The notes: generated by a model not told the origin, from the letters alone. 64,000 nt of DNA from Maridesulfovibrio frigidus DSM 17176 (GCF_000711735.1 NZ_JONL01000006.1:241152-305151), one strand, 5' to 3'; shown: positions 18,196-28,697, counted from the first letter of the stretch. Numbers and translations: made by a program.

Positions 18196-20334
18196 TTAGG
18201 ATTCGTTTTCTACACGAAAGACTGCGACTTCGGCCTCCAGACTATCCACAGAAGTTGAAAGCTGATCCGTTATGGACATGAATTCTTCCAAAGCATCTTT
18301 AGTCTGTATAGATGTTTCACTTAGCTGAATCATGGCTTTGCTGATTTGCTCAGCTCCTTCACTTTGATTCTGCATTCCCTCATTCACAGCTTCAAACTGA
18401 GGTGTCAGAGAGCGAACCTGATCGACAACACCAGATATTCCATCGCCCATAACTTCAACATTACTTACCCCTGTATCAACTTGCTTACGGAATTTATCCA
18501 TTTCCATAACTCCTGAAGAAACAGCTGATAACATCTCTGCCACAATTTTTTCGATATCAAGAGTCGACATGGCCGTTTGATCTGCAAGCTTTCTAATTTC
18601 CCTGGCAACAACCGAAAATCCCTGTCCAAATTCCCCTGCTTTCTCTGCCTCAATTGCGGCATTTAAAGATAGCAAGTTTATCTGCTCCGATATTTTTGAA
18701 ATAGAAGTTACAACAGAACTGATATTGGCGGCCTTTGAATTAATGACAGAAAGTTTTGAAAAAATACCACCAGACGCATCACGCATGGTTTCCATACTTT
18801 GACTCATAACACCAAGATCAAGAAGCCCTTGATTTGCTAGATCTGCGGTGGTAATGGCTACTCCGGTAGATTCATTCATAGTGCGGGCAAGTTCCGTAGA
18901 AGTCGCAGAAATTTCGCGAGAAGTACTCCCCAGCTCCTGAGTTGCAATAGCCTGATTTTCAACGGCGACTTCAAGCTGACCAATAGCCGATCCGAGTTTC
19001 AAAGCGGAACCGGTGACCATCTTACCAGATTGCTGCACCTGACTGACCAAAGAATTTAAAGTGTTAAGCATAGTATGAAATGACTTCACAAGATGGTCAA
19101 CTTCATCAAATTTATGATTGCTGTCCTCAAAGCTCTCGAAGGAAGTGATACGCCTTAAATAATCAGGATCAATTTTATTTAGAAAAACGTTTTTAGCTTC
19201 CTTCAAATCACCTTGAGAAACATGGAATGCAACCTGAGAAACATTCTGAATTGGCAAACAAATTTTTCGAACAAAATAATAAATAAGACCAAAAGCAAAA
19301 ATCAAAATAACGAAACTAATAATTCCCTGCTTAAAAACCAATGACTTTACAGGGTTATCAATTTCACGCAGTGGAACAGTTGAAGCAACGTACCACCCAA
19401 GTGGCGAAAAGAACTGAACAAAAGACTGCTTCAGCACTTCATTACCATCCCCTCTCCTCACCTTATAGTCCAACTTCCACTGCCCCTGACGGCCAACATC
19501 TTTAAGGTCGTGAAATAGTGTTTTTCCAGTATTCAAATTAATAGTATCAGCAAAGTCAGGTCCGGCGCCAAGAGGAGCAACTATCACTTTTTTATCACTG
19601 TCAAAAATAAACAATCGCCCTGTTTCGGCTAATCTTATCTGCGCGAAACCTTTTCGCATATTGTTTATCAAACTTTCTCCTTGAGCTTTTACCGACTCCT
19701 CAATGTCATCTACGTAAATTCCGGTTCCAATCATCCAATTCCACTTCGAAAAAGGCTTCATAAAAATAATTTTAGGAACGGGCTTGGTAGATCCAAGGCG
19801 AATCCATGTAATCTCCATGAATCCACCACTCTCAGAAGTACCGAGACGCTTCATCTCAGGCCCATAAACATACCCTTTTTTATCTTTATTATTAGATAAA
19901 TTTTTCCCATCTAAAGAGCTATCAGGATGCGCGAGAACTAAAAGACCTTCAGAATAAATGAAAAAATAGTCATCATTAAAATATCGAGTTGTACGGGCAA
20001 GCTTATAAGCTGCTTCTTTTGCCTCTTTTTCAGTAAGTATTCCAGACTGATATAGATCGTAATAAGAATCTAACTGCGAAATAAATATTTTCATTGCATC
20101 TTTAACAGCACTCTTTCGATTGTCATACGCCTGTTTACGGTAGTCATCTATCGATTGCTTTCCTTCTTTAAGATAAAGAAGGCCCATCCGTATTGTGTTC
20201 CTAGCCGTACGCCCCTGAGCATTCATTATATCTTTTTCAAGTGTGTGATCGATGAAAAAAAGAGTAACCACAGTCGAAAGTATTATAATGATAGCAACCA
20301 TGTACGAAATTCTAGTACTGATAGACCGAAACAT
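18196..20334 (-). CDS. Methyl-accepting chemotaxis protein with Cache sensor
   Basis: The 712-residue chemoreceptor has an N-terminal membrane helix (about 12-30), a periplasmic region of about 300 residues with Cache-type segments (DYFFIYSEG..., [15 protein letters not shown]), a second membrane helix near 335-355, a HAMP-like stretch and a cytoplasmic signalling domain. The tip is [16 protein letters not shown], with long flanking coiled coils. The ligand is unknown; Cache domains often bind small organic acids or amino acids. It is monocistronic and lies next to the flagellar block. Confidence 0.93.
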   Translation of the reverse strand: MFRSISTRISYMVAIIIILSTVVTLFFIDHTLEKDIMNAQGRTARNTIRMGLLYLKEGKQSIDDYRKQAYDNRKSAVKDAMKIFISQLDSYYDLYQSGILTEKEAKEAAYKLARTTRYFNDDYFFIYSEGLLVLAHPDSSLDGKNLSNNKDKKGYVYGPEMKRLGTSESGGFMEITWIRLGSTKPVPKIIFMKPFSKWNWMIGTGIYVDDIEESVKAQGESLINNMRKGFAQIRLAETGRLFIFDSDKKVIVAPLGAGPDFADTINLNTGKTLFHDLKDVGRQGQWKLDYKVRRGDGNEVLKQSFVQFFSPLGWYVASTVPLREIDNPVKSLVFKQGIISFVILIFAFGLIYYFVRKICLPIQNVSQVAFHVSQGDLKEAKNVFLNKIDPDYLRRITSFESFEDSNHKFDEVDHLVKSFHTMLNTLNSLVSQVQQSGKMVTGSALKLGSAIGQLEVAVENQAIATQELGSTSREISATSTELARTMNESTGVAITTADLANQGLLDLGVMSQSMETMRDASGGIFSKLSVINSKAANISSVVTSISKISEQINLLSLNAAIEAEKAGEFGQGFSVVAREIRKLADQTAMSTLDIEKIVAEMLSAVSSGVMEMDKFRKQVDTGVSNVEVMGDGISGVVDQVRSLTPQFEAVNEGMQNQSEGAEQISKAMIQLSETSIQTKDALEEFMSITDQLSTSVDSLEAEVAVFRVENES

Positions 20335-20521
20335 AAAAGCTCCTTAATATTAAAAAACGCTCTAAGCGATGTAAAACGAAACTGATGCGGCTCAAATTTT
20401 GAAATTATTAACAATATGACTTAAATACGGTCACATAATAAAGCTGAATAATCTTTATTATATTTACTCTTGGATCAAGCCGAGTCAAGCTCGTTTCAGC
20501 TCAACCATATGGATATTAGAC

Positions 20522-20547
20522 AAAAAAAAGCCCGCCTAAAGGCGGGC
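20522..20547 (-). terminator. Rho-independent terminator of lpxC
   Basis: The stem GCCCGCCT / AGGCGGGC with a 2-base loop is followed, on the minus strand, by an eight-base U-run. It lies 39 bases past the lpxC stop. Confidence 0.88.
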
Positions 20548-20585
20548 CGTTAATTACTTTACAATTTAGAGGTCTATTCTGGAAT

Positions 20586-21512
20586 CTAAGCTGGAACCGG
20601 AGCAGCGTCCGGGAAGGAAATGGAGACGTCCTTCTGAGCTGCCTTCCCATGAGAAGGCTCAAGTACACGCTCCTCAATATAGTCCTCAGCGTTCGCGTAA
20701 AGGTATCGTAGGAATGAGTTATTAAGTGCGTGACCTGAAGCAAATATTTCGAAACGCCCCTGTAAAGGCATTTGCATCACAGCCATATCACCTATGAAAT
20801 CTAAAATTTTATGCCTAACAAACTCATCTACAAAACGAAGACCGTCTTCATTCAAAACACCGTAATCATCAAGAACTACTGCGTTATCGAGCGATCCACC
20901 CAGTGCAAGCCCATTAGCATGAAGATATTCAACTTCTTTAAGAAATCCGAAAGTTCTGGCTTTAGCTAAATCATCGCCAAAGACTTCAGGAGTAATTTCG
21001 AGAGAAAGATTCTGTCTACCAATTTGAGGATGATCAAATTCAATTGTGTAATCAACAGCAAAACCATCGTGAGGGTATGCTCTGATATACTTGCCTTCCT
21101 GCTCAAAATTGATGGATTTAGTTATAGCCATGACTTTGCGAGGCTTTGAAAGCTCGCGAACTTCGGCCTGACGAAGGAGATAAACAAAAGGACCAGCGCT
21201 GCCGTCCATAATAGGAAGCTCATTGCCTCTCACTTCGATATGAATATTATCAATATCCATTCCGCGTACAGCGGCTAGAAGATGCTCAACAGTGGAAACA
21301 GAGTCTTTGCCATTCCCTAGAGTTGTCGCAAGCCCGGTTGCTACGACCAGATCTGGATTCGGAGTGATAAATGAACTTCCGGAACCAGTATGAAGCGAAA
21401 AAAGTATACCGGTATCTTCAACAGCAGGCCTTAATACGATCTCCACCTGCTTACCGCTGTGAAGTCCGACCCCTTTGCATCTTACTGTCTTTTGGATAGT
21501 TGTTTGTAGCAT
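20586..21512 (-). CDS. lpxC: UDP-3-O-acyl-N-acetylglucosamine deacetylase LpxC
   Basis: LpxC carries out the committed step of lipid A synthesis in the cytoplasm. The 308-residue protein has the zinc ligands His77 (in VEHLLAA), His234 and Asp238 (HKILDFIGD) and the catalytic His261 (GHALNN). The presence of LpxC shows a Gram-negative outer membrane with lipopolysaccharide. It has its own 175-base upstream gap after prmC and its own terminator. Confidence 0.97.
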   Translation of the reverse strand: MLQTTIQKTVRCKGVGLHSGKQVEIVLRPAVEDTGILFSLHTGSGSSFITPNPDLVVATGLATTLGNGKDSVSTVEHLLAAVRGMDIDNIHIEVRGNELPIMDGSAGPFVYLLRQAEVRELSKPRKVMAITKSINFEQEGKYIRAYPHDGFAVDYTIEFDHPQIGRQNLSLEITPEVFGDDLAKARTFGFLKEVEYLHANGLALGGSLDNAVVLDDYGVLNEDGLRFVDEFVRHKILDFIGDMAVMQMPLQGRFEIFASGHALNNSFLRYLYANAEDYIEERVLEPSHGKAAQKDVSISFPDAAPVPA

Positions 21513-21687
21513 AAAATCTCCTGTTAACTTGCTTCATGCAAAGGCTATGCCTAAAATATAATAACTGCTAAGTGCCCAATATTAAAAGAAATATATAAAT
21601 GTTTAATTTTTTACAACTGCAAGTAGTTGTTTTTTTACAACAAGATCAAACATACAGTGTGGTATTTTTGCAAACATGCAACAACAT

Positions 21688-22551
21688 TCATTTCTTTTCT
21701 GCGACAACGATCCTGTCATGATTTGAAATATCTTTAACGACGGCAACATTGCCCGCAAAAAAAGGAATAGATTCAAAAATCTGAAGAGCAGTTTCGCGTT
21801 GAAGATAACCTATCTCCATAAACATACAGCCGGGAAATTTCAAAGCATCTGCAATTCGCGGAGCACTACCATGAATGAGTTCGTCGCCACCTATTCCGCC
21901 AACAAGAGCAGAAACAGGTTCATAATGCGCTACCTCTGGGCTTATCTCATACAATTCAGCATCGCTAAGGTATGGAGGATTTGCCAGCACCAGATCGAAA
22001 ACTTCATTCTCTAAAGCTGGCGTAGTAAAATCGGCCTGAATGAATAACAACCGGTCATCCACTAAATGCATCTTTGCATTCCTACGAGCTATATTTAAAG
22101 CGGCAGAACTCAAATCCATCGCAATCCCGCGAGCTTTGGGAAAAAACTTTGCAACGGTTACAGCGAGAATCCCCGAACCTGTTCCAAAATCTGCAAAAAG
22201 AAAACTATCATCTTTATTGAAACGAGCTAAAACCATCTCGATGATTTCTTCAGTTTCAGGTCTCGGAATTAAAACACCCGGGCCGACCAAAAAATTAATG
22301 CCATAAAATTCTTTTTCACCAAGGATGTAAGCCACAGGTTCACCCTGCGCCCTGCGCTCTACAAGTGCATTAAATTCATCCACAGCATCGGATTCAACTG
22401 CACTGTTAATCTCCATTATCATTTTTAAGCGATCAAGCTTAAAAACCTTTTCTGCGAGTAATTGTGCAGAAAAAGCAGGAGAATCAACATCGGCTTCATT
22501 CAATTTAAGAGTTGCCGCAGAAACGACCTCTTTTAATGTGACTTTAATCAT
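21688..22551 (-). CDS. prmC: Release factor glutamine methyltransferase PrmC
   Basis: PrmC (HemK) methylates the Gln of the GGQ motif in release factors 1 and 2. The 287-residue protein has a helical N-terminal domain and a Rossmann methyltransferase domain with the SAM motif FADFGTGSGIL and the catalytic NPPY motif (LANPPYLSD). It follows its substrate gene prfA in the usual order, but a terminator hairpin lies between them, so expression may be by partial readthrough or a separate promoter. Confidence 0.95.
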   Translation of the reverse strand: MIKVTLKEVVSAATLKLNEADVDSPAFSAQLLAEKVFKLDRLKMIMEINSAVESDAVDEFNALVERRAQGEPVAYILGEKEFYGINFLVGPGVLIPRPETEEIIEMVLARFNKDDSFLFADFGTGSGILAVTVAKFFPKARGIAMDLSSAALNIARRNAKMHLVDDRLLFIQADFTTPALENEVFDLVLANPPYLSDAELYEISPEVAHYEPVSALVGGIGGDELIHGSAPRIADALKFPGCMFMEIGYLQRETALQIFESIPFFAGNVAVVKDISNHDRIVVAEKK

Positions 22552-22581
22552 ATCAGTATAACTCGGCTCTACTGGACTCTA

Positions 22582-22615
22582 TAAAAAAAGCCCGCTCCCA
22601 ATAAGGAAGCGGGCT
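22582..22615 (-). terminator. Rho-independent terminator after prfA
   Basis: A GCCCGCT(C)CC / GG(A)AGCGGGC stem with a short loop is followed on the minus strand by a seven-base U-run. It separates prfA from prmC. Confidence 0.82.
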
Positions 22616-22665
22616 GCAATATCAAAATACAGGGACAAAATATGACCCTGAAGAAAGCAATGTAA

Positions 22666-23736
22666 TTAATCCGAAGCCTGATTCTTCAAAGCCTCTGACT
22701 GGTAGTGATTAATAAGTGAATCAACAAGCTCACTCATATCGCCTTCCATGACAGAATCAAGTTTGTACAGAGTTAAGTTAATTCTATGATCTGTAACTCT
22801 GCCCTGCGGGAAGTTATATGTGCGGATACGTTCAGACCTATCACCAGAACCAACCTGTTCACGACGCACTTCTGCAAGCGCTTCATGCTGCTTGTCCTGC
22901 TCCTGCTGAAGAAGTCTGGAGCAAAGAACTTTCATAGCCTTAGCTTTATTCTTATGCTGAGATTTCTCATCCTGACAGATAACAACCAGCCCACTAGGGA
23001 TATGGGTAATACGAATAGCGGAGTCAGTTGTATTAACGCTCTGACCACCAGGTCCGGATGCTCTGAAAACGTCCACACGAATATCTTCAGTACGAACCTG
23101 AACATCAACTTCTTCTGCTTCAGGCATAATAGCCACAGTGATAGCAGAGGTGTGAATGCGGCCCTGAGATTCTGTTGCCGGAACACGCTGAACACGATGA
23201 GTTCCAGATTCATACTTCATTTTACTATAAATTTTAGCTCCACTGATGGAAGCTATCATTTCTTTATACCCACCTGTTCCAGTAGGATTGGAGCTGAGAA
23301 TTTCGACTTTCCAGCCATTACCCTCAGCAAAACGGGTATACATGCGAAATACATCAGCGCAAAATAAAGCTGCTTCTTCTCCGCCCGTACCGGCTCTGAT
23401 CTCCAGAATGATATTTTTTTCATCCATAGGATCTTTCGGCAAGAGTAAAAGCTTCAATTCCTCTTCAAGAGCTGGAATTTTGGCTTTGATCTCAGAGATT
23501 TCCATTTCGGCCATTTCTCTAATCTCAGGATCAGAGTCAGTCGCCATTTCCTGATTATCCGCAAGGTCAGCAGCAAACTGCTTGTATTCCCTGAAAACTC
23601 TAACAACCTCTCCCATATCAGAATGTGCTCGAGTCACCTTTCTGAAACGTTCCTGATTGCTATAAACTTCGGGATCACTAAGCTCCTGCTCTAAATCCAT
23701 AAATGAGCGTTCTATATCTTCTAGCTTGGCAAACAT
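22666..23736 (-). CDS. prfA: Peptide chain release factor 1
   Basis: RF1 ends translation at UAA and UAG. The 356-residue protein has the PxT tripeptide anticodon PAT (186-188) and the catalytic GGQ (230-232). It is full length and lies between the DUF1385 gene (11-base gap) and prmC. RF1 does not read UGA, which is relevant to the UGA-containing gene at 38561-38791. Confidence 0.97.
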   Translation of the reverse strand: MFAKLEDIERSFMDLEQELSDPEVYSNQERFRKVTRAHSDMGEVVRVFREYKQFAADLADNQEMATDSDPEIREMAEMEISEIKAKIPALEEELKLLLLPKDPMDEKNIILEIRAGTGGEEAALFCADVFRMYTRFAEGNGWKVEILSSNPTGTGGYKEMIASISGAKIYSKMKYESGTHRVQRVPATESQGRIHTSAITVAIMPEAEEVDVQVRTEDIRVDVFRASGPGGQSVNTTDSAIRITHIPSGLVVICQDEKSQHKNKAKAMKVLCSRLLQQEQDKQHEALAEVRREQVGSGDRSERIRTYNFPQGRVTDHRINLTLYKLDSVMEGDMSELVDSLINHYQSEALKNQASD

Positions 23737-23747
23737 TAACTTTCTCC

Positions 23748-24674
23748 TTAGTCCTCTTCAGTTGCTTTATTAAGAGCAGCCAAAGCAACCTCGATCTGGT
23801 CTTCATCGGGTTCATGCGTAGTTAAAAGCTGCATGCCAAGACCGGGAAGGCACATAGCACGGCAAAGAGTACTGTCGGAATGTTTAGCTGACGCTTTAAT
23901 CATCTCGTAGGCAATGGCACTAACCGGAGCCATAAGAAGCAACTTGATGCCGACAATATATAAATGCTTATAAATAAAGGTCTGAGGAGACCATATTGAA
24001 AGTAGAAGAGGAACAATTATCGTAAATAATAAGATACTTACAACAAGTACGAACAGCAAAAAGGCTGTCCCGCAACGAGGATGCAGTCTACTGAATTCCT
24101 TAATCTTACACGTGGTCAATTCACCACCTGCTTCATAAGCCCAAATGACTTTATGCTCCGCCCCGTGATATTGGAAAACTCTTTTAATATCAGGAACGAA
24201 AGAGATTGCTACAATGTAGCCGAGGAACATTGCTATCTTAAAGAAGCCGTCCCAAATATGAAAACTGAGAGCATCAACTCCACCGGAATATCCCCACCAT
24301 TTCATAGCTACTGAAAAGAAATGTGGAAGAACGACAAAAAGCCCCAGAGCCGCACCAAGAGCTACGACCATAGTCAAGGCAAGGTGAAAGGTCGTGAGTT
24401 CTCCATCATCTTCATCAAGAGCCTGTGTAGCGGAATAGTTGAGAGCTTTGACACCATTGACCATGGTCTCAATAAAAATTGGAAAACCACGTAAAAAAGG
24501 TTTCTTCATAAACTCTGGAGTCATGGAAAACCAAGGACGAAGTTCTACTACAATTTCACCGTCTGGACGACGAACCGCAATAGCAAGCTTATCCTTAGAT
24601 CGCATCATAACGCCCTCAATAACAGCCTGACCTCCAACGGTCTTAGTGGCGGACATCAAAAGAGATGATTTCAA
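23748..24674 (-). CDS. DUF1385 membrane protein (YqhQ-like)
   Basis: The 308-residue protein begins with the family signature [13 protein letters not shown] and has about four to five membrane helices with conserved Glu/His/Arg residues ([16 protein letters not shown]). Function is unknown. The family is usually next to prfA and rpmE, as here. The start appears to be TTG at 24674, because a GAGG ribosome site lies just upstream of it, while the internal ATG at 24656 has none. Confidence 0.88.
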   Translation of the reverse strand: MKSSLLMSATKTVGGQAVIEGVMMRSKDKLAIAVRRPDGEIVVELRPWFSMTPEFMKKPFLRGFPIFIETMVNGVKALNYSATQALDEDDGELTTFHLALTMVVALGAALGLFVVLPHFFSVAMKWWGYSGGVDALSFHIWDGFFKIAMFLGYIVAISFVPDIKRVFQYHGAEHKVIWAYEAGGELTTCKIKEFSRLHPRCGTAFLLFVLVVSILLFTIIVPLLLSIWSPQTFIYKHLYIVGIKLLLMAPVSAIAYEMIKASAKHSDSTLCRAMCLPGLGMQLLTTHEPDEDQIEVALAALNKATEED

Positions 24675-24831
24675 AGCGCTTCCTCTCTATTGGGATAAAA
24701 TCCCTGATTAATTCAAGTATTTTCAGATTCAGATAGGATAATCACGCAAAATCAATCAGACAAGGGGAGATGGCGAGATTTCCCGAAATATAAGGCAATC
24801 AGGGCGGAAATTTTATTTAGAGGCACAAAAA

Positions 24832-24874
24832 GAAACATGCCCCTATCCCAATAAAAGGACAGAGGCATGTTGAC
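24832..24874 (-). terminator. Probable terminator of rpmE
   Basis: The sequence AACATGCC...GGCATGTT forms an imperfect long stem, followed on the minus strand by a T-rich stretch. It lies 25 bases past the rpmE stop and before the DUF1385 gene. Confidence 0.6.
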
Positions 24875-24898
24875 GCGGCAATACCGCGAAAAAAAGAG

Positions 24899-25129
24899 CT
24901 AGTTGCCTTTAACTTTATCGGCAGCCTTGAAATCACCAAATTTCTTCTTAAAGCGGTCAATACGACCAGCTGTATCGATGAAACGCTGTTTACCTGTGTA
25001 AAAAGGATGGCAGCTTGAACAAATTTCAGTGCTAACCTCTTCACCCAATGTAGAATAAACGTCAGACTCATATCCGCAATGACAGCGAACTGTTGCCTTA
25101 TAAAGTTTTGGATGGATATCTTTTTTCAT
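24899..25129 (-). CDS. rpmE: 50S ribosomal protein L31
   Basis: The 76-residue protein begins [10 protein letters not shown] and carries the zinc-binding type cysteines (CHC near 16-18 and [10 protein letters not shown] near 37-40). This makes it the zinc-containing L31 form. It heads the rpmE-DUF1385-prfA-prmC-lpxC run. A zinc-free paralogue, which would allow replacement under zinc shortage, is not seen in the window. Confidence 0.97.
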   Translation of the reverse strand: MKKDIHPKLYKATVRCHCGYESDVYSTLGEEVSTEICSSCHPFYTGKQRFIDTAGRIDRFKKKFGDFKAADKVKGN

Positions 25130-25271
25130 TACTTACTCCTTGTCTTTGTTAACCGTGGAAACAAAGCTTGGTACCCTTACCTTAAACATTTTGCAAGGAA
25201 TATCTGCTTTGATCAAAAATTTTATGTAGAAACGGTTAACAAGTCAACAATTGAGGCAACTCGAATCTAAA

Positions 25272-25306
25272 TAAAAAAAGGCGGAACCCTAAGGCTCCGC
25301 CTAAAT
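25272..25306 (-). terminator. Rho-independent terminator of dsrC
   Basis: The stem AGGCGGA(A)CC / GG(C)TCCGCCT with a 4-base loop is followed on the minus strand by a seven-base U-run. It lies 21 bases past the dsrC stop. Confidence 0.88.
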
Positions 25307-25326
25307 ATTCTGCTAAAAACCGGGAG

Positions 25327-25644
25327 CTATACGCAACCAGTAGGCTTAGGCAGACCAGCCATCTTACAAGCCCCTTTACCAGGACCGGAAGGGAATAGTT
25401 CGTAGATGTGTTTCAGTTTGAAACCAGTTACTTTAGAAAGGATACGTACCATTGGTGCGATTCCGTTCTTTTTGTAGTAATCCTGCAAGAAGTCGAGAAC
25501 TTTCTGGTGCTCTTCGTTCAATTCTTTGATGCCTTCGCCATCTTTACAGTAGTCAACCCATTCAGGTGTCCACTCTTCAAATTTCAAAAGGAAACCATCT
25601 TCATCAACTTCGAAACTTTTACCCATGAATTCTACGTTTGCCAT
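25327..25644 (-). CDS. dsrC: Dissimilatory sulfite reductase-associated sulfur carrier DsrC
   Basis: DsrC is the substrate of dissimilatory sulfite reduction, carrying sulfur as a trisulfide between its two C-terminal cysteines. The 105-residue protein ends with the swinging arm holding Cys93 and the penultimate Cys104, both required for that role. This separates it from TusE, which keeps only one. An extra Cys33 is present. dsrAB are not in the window, as is usual. It is monocistronic with its own terminator. Neighbouring YcaO and methyltransferase genes are discussed in the findings. Confidence 0.96.
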   Translation of the reverse strand: MANVEFMGKSFEVDEDGFLLKFEEWTPEWVDYCKDGEGIKELNEEHQKVLDFLQDYYKKNGIAPMVRILSKVTGFKLKHIYELFPSGPGKGACKMAGLPKPTGCV

Positions 25645-25718
25645 CTTCGATACTCCTAGGAATATTTGTATTATGCTTAATCTGTGATCCGGAAAAAACC
25701 GAATCAGCCATATCCAAA

Positions 25719-25735
25719 AACAGCGATCCGCTGTT
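25719..25735 (-). terminator. Short hairpin in dsrC upstream region (terminator or leader element)
   Basis: A perfect AACAGCG / CGCTGTT 7-bp stem with a 3-base loop runs on the minus strand into TTTTT. It could end the methyltransferase-YcaO transcript, or form a hairpin in the dsrC leader. Both positions fit; the U-run is short. Confidence 0.4.
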
Positions 25736-25783
25736 CACAACTTTTTAAACAACAAACCCGCAATGCGTTTTTGTTAGTAAAGC

Positions 25784-25811
25784 GATAATCTCTAATATGC
25801 TTTCTTGTCAA
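25784..25811 (-). promoter_or_regulatory. Candidate sigma-70 promoter upstream of dsrC
   Basis: On the minus strand a perfect TTGACA (25806-25811 complement) is followed at about 17-18 bases by a weak -10 element (TTATCG/TATCGC). It lies between the YcaO stop and dsrC, leaving a leader of roughly 130 bases. The -10 match is poor. Confidence 0.3.
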
Positions 25812-25846
25812 TAATGAACCGAAAAAATACGCATAAAAATTACAAA

Positions 25847-27577
25847 TTACTTCATATTTAGCATTTGTTCAAGGTGAGTTCGCGCATATTCCAGCTCTGG
25901 CTCAAGTTCAATAGCCGTGCTGAGGTACTCAATAGCTTCTTCAGTGTTCCCCATAAACTTATGACATAATCCCAAATTGGCAAGGTCTGAAGCAGAACCA
26001 TTATCAATCGCAAGGGCCGATTTGAAGTCCTCAGATGCAATTGCATACTCGCCTGCCTTAAATTTAGCGACCCCGCGAAGGTTGAAAAACTCTTTAGCCT
26101 CGTTATCGAGCTCAATGGCCCTATCAAGGTAAGGTATTGTCTCAACCCAACGTTCTTCAAGAGACAAGGCATAGGCAGCGTAGAAGGCAGATAAGGCCTT
26201 CTCTTCATCTGCTGGCTGCACTTCGATAGCGAGCTTGAACATATCAGCAGCTCTACTGGTGTCACCACCGCGAAGCGCAAGCATTCCTTCAAAAAATGGA
26301 ATAAAATAATCATCGTCATAAATATCAGAGATAACGTCCAGACCATCGCCAGCAATATCAATAGCGACTTTCTCGGAGAGAATGCGCCCGACAAAAAGAC
26401 CTAAGCTTGCGTGAGGCGTACGCTCCCTGAAACGGAATCCAGGTACAAAGTTGTAATTCGCTGACACGCCCAGATCGGGATGAGTCGTATCAACAGTATA
26501 TAAAGTGTAACCCTGATCATCCAGCCCTTTAGAAAACTGAATCAGTTCATCATAAATATCAGAATCTAAAACATTCGGTAGATCATTGATAGATGTGCTT
26601 TTACCTTTCGTAAGCCACTCAGCCTGATCAAGGTCAGTAAACTTAGGTAGCCCCGATGCCTCGTAAACACGCCCTGTTTCAAAATCTCCGGCAAGCTGAG
26701 CCACCTCTGTGAACGCTCTAATTGCGGCCTTCGAAGGACAAGAGGACGTTCCTGCAGTGAAAACAATCTCACTCATACCGGGAAATGTTGAAGGATCCCA
26801 TGCGGTAACTGCAACAGTTGGCAACGGCATTCCGAGCGAAAAGTCACTTATGATGTATTTAATGCCATTATCTTCGAAACATTTGCAAAGCTTTGCAAGC
26901 ACTTCATCTTCACAGGTGGCGGGATCAATGCGAGGAACTTCCAGTCTTTCACTGTCGATAACAGCGCAAACATGGCGTTCAACAAGTTCACTACCACCCT
27001 GCAAAACAGACTCTTCGGGAGTATTGCCAGCGGAGGAACCATTAAATTCATTTAGAATCTTAAACCAATCAAGCGGCACATACTCAGCTTCTCCGGTAAG
27101 CACATTTAGTGCTGGATGAAAATGCCAACGTACCAAGTCTAATATAACCCGCGCCTTAGCCGGGTCCATCTTCTCATCTACAGATTGAAGTATTTTTTCA
27201 ATCGAAATAACTTTTCCAGGCCAAAGTTCTTCTGCTTCACTGTATGTCGCGAGGGTGAAATTTTCGGCATTGGACCAAAAACTGAAAAAGCTGAACCTTT
27301 CAACCAGCTCCATCAATGCTGAAGCCTCGGCTTGAGCAATGGAAGCCCCTTTCCCCATCTGCTTACGGGTGGGCATAATCTCGCGAGCTGCAGGACCGCA
27401 CTCGCTTATAAAAACAGGAATTCCGAGTCTACCGGTATCAATCTTTCTGGTACAACCCAGCACTCCGTCACACTTCTCTTTGAGCAGACCTTTAACCCGG
27501 GCCACGGTTTCTTCCGGAGAAACAGCCTTATCCTGATCAGTAGTATAAACTTTAGGACACGATTTAAGCTTAATCAT
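25847..27577 (-). CDS. YcaO domain protein with C-terminal TPR repeats
   Basis: YcaO proteins activate backbone amides with ATP, making azolines, thioamides or amidines. The 576-residue protein has an N-terminal YcaO domain (about 1-400) with nucleotide-binding segments GKGASIAQAEASALMELVERFS (split here: GKGASIAQAEAS near 75, ELVERFS near 90) and SELVERHVC (near 196). Four TPR repeats follow (about 425-570). No precursor peptide, leader-binding partner or TfuA is adjacent. The start overlaps the upstream methyltransferase gene by 8 bases, so the two are translationally coupled. The substrate is unknown. Confidence 0.9.
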   Translation of the reverse strand: MIKLKSCPKVYTTDQDKAVSPEETVARVKGLLKEKCDGVLGCTRKIDTGRLGIPVFISECGPAAREIMPTRKQMGKGASIAQAEASALMELVERFSFFSFWSNAENFTLATYSEAEELWPGKVISIEKILQSVDEKMDPAKARVILDLVRWHFHPALNVLTGEAEYVPLDWFKILNEFNGSSAGNTPEESVLQGGSELVERHVCAVIDSERLEVPRIDPATCEDEVLAKLCKCFEDNGIKYIISDFSLGMPLPTVAVTAWDPSTFPGMSEIVFTAGTSSCPSKAAIRAFTEVAQLAGDFETGRVYEASGLPKFTDLDQAEWLTKGKSTSINDLPNVLDSDIYDELIQFSKGLDDQGYTLYTVDTTHPDLGVSANYNFVPGFRFRERTPHASLGLFVGRILSEKVAIDIAGDGLDVISDIYDDDYFIPFFEGMLALRGGDTSRAADMFKLAIEVQPADEEKALSAFYAAYALSLEERWVETIPYLDRAIELDNEAKEFFNLRGVAKFKAGEYAIASEDFKSALAIDNGSASDLANLGLCHKFMGNTEEAIEYLSTAIELEPELEYARTHLEQMLNMK

Positions 27578-28295
27578 TGTTCAGAGCTCCCATTCTAATC
27601 AGACAAGTAATACTTTTACCACTATCCTTATTACCCGCAAAAGGAACGTCCTGTCTCATCAGACGGTATTCCTTCTTAGCTTGTTCAAAAAATGTTTTGC
27701 CAACGCGCTTCTTATCAGTTGCAAGTAAAGCTTCTGACCCCAGATCTGCACTGAGATGTTTCTTGATAAACTTAAATAATGGAATCTGGACACTCTCTTG
27801 ATAGAGAAGCTCGCAACCTATTATATAATTGTAAGTGTCATCAAGATCTGTATCACAGAAATCTACCTTGCGAACTGAGACATTGCCATCAAGATTATTA
27901 CGAACGGCGTTAAGACGACTGAATAACAATGCATCATCATCAAAATCAGACAAAATAACGTTATACCCTCTGCTCGCTGCGAGAAGACCACAGACGCCAC
28001 CGCCCGCTCCAAGCTCAATAAAAGAGGCGTTATCGATAGGCTTAAATTTTAGGATAAACATCCCTAGAACAAGGCAAGAAGGCCATATTTTAGCCCACAA
28101 AGGCAGATCTACTTTTTTGCCACCTCTAGCTTTATCTACTAGACGGTCCAAATATGCGGGCATATCTACAACCTGAGCAATCTCAAGCTCAACACCGCCG
28201 ATTTTAACTGATTCAAATTTGATTGCACCGAATTTATTCCGGGCTGCCGCAAGAAGCTCATCAAAGGTAACATCGTCTTTTAAGGCTATATTCAT
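27570..28295 (-). CDS. Class I SAM-dependent methyltransferase (METTL20/COG3897-like)
   Basis: The protein has the segment DLPLWAKIWPS followed by the SAM motif FIELGAGGGVCGLLAA and the acidic DFDDDAL, as in the protein-lysine/nicotinamide N-methyltransferase-like group that includes ETF-beta methyltransferases. I place the start at the ATG at 28295 (241 residues): a full AGGAGGA ribosome site precedes it, while the longer frame adds 46 unlikely residues. It is the first gene of a two-gene unit with the YcaO-TPR gene. The substrate is unknown; the group mostly methylates lysines in proteins. Confidence 0.85.
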   Translation of the reverse strand: MNIALKDDVTFDELLAAARNKFGAIKFESVKIGGVELEIAQVVDMPAYLDRLVDKARGGKKVDLPLWAKIWPSCLVLGMFILKFKPIDNASFIELGAGGGVCGLLAASRGYNVILSDFDDDALLFSRLNAVRNNLDGNVSVRKVDFCDTDLDDTYNYIIGCELLYQESVQIPLFKFIKKHLSADLGSEALLATDKKRVGKTFFEQAKKEYRLMRQDVPFAGNKDSGKSITCLIRMGALNND

Positions 28296-28493
28296 CAAGG
28301 ATTTCCTCCTCTGAAAGTTCGATTCGATATTATGTTTACCCAAAAAGGAAGTCTTAATTTCAGACCATTTTGGTAGGAATAAATATTCTCCATGCGAAAA
28401 ATGAATAATCATTAACAACCATGCGGTCAACACCTTGCCTGCAGTTGTTATAAAAAAGAGGATAGTAGCAGACAGGAAAAGAGCAAAAGAAAA

Positions 28494-28517
28494 GGGTCGA
28501 TCATTACTGATCGACCC
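28494..28517 (-). terminator. Terminator of tRNA operon
   Basis: The perfect stem GGGTCGATC / GATCGACCC with a 6-base loop is followed on the minus strand by a T-rich stretch. It lies 11 bases past the last tRNA. Confidence 0.85.
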
Positions 28518-28527
28518 TGAGCTCTCA

Positions 28528-28602
28528 TGGAGCGGGAAACGAGATTTGAACTCGCGACTTCAACCTTGGCAAGGTTACACTCTACCGCTGAGTTATTCCC
28601 GC
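28528..28602 (-). tRNA. tRNA-Gly (anticodon GCC)
   Basis: The minus strand folds as a full cloverleaf: acceptor GCGGGAA pairing with TTCCCGC, a D arm, anticodon GCC in CTTGCCAAG, a TTCAAAT T-loop, and an encoded CCA end. It is identical to the copy at 28698-28772. Confidence 0.97.
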
Positions 28603-28606
28603 AAAA

Positions 28607-28681
<75 letters not shown>

Positions 28682-28697
28682 TTAAATAAGAAAAAAA

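Noticed and set aside
22786..23367. 193-codon plus-strand frame opposite prfA
   Set aside because: It is fully antisense to a conserved release factor gene and lacks a ribosome site.
25858..26394. 178-codon minus-strand frame inside the YcaO-TPR gene
   Set aside because: It is a shifted frame in the same strand within an intact domain protein, with no start signal.
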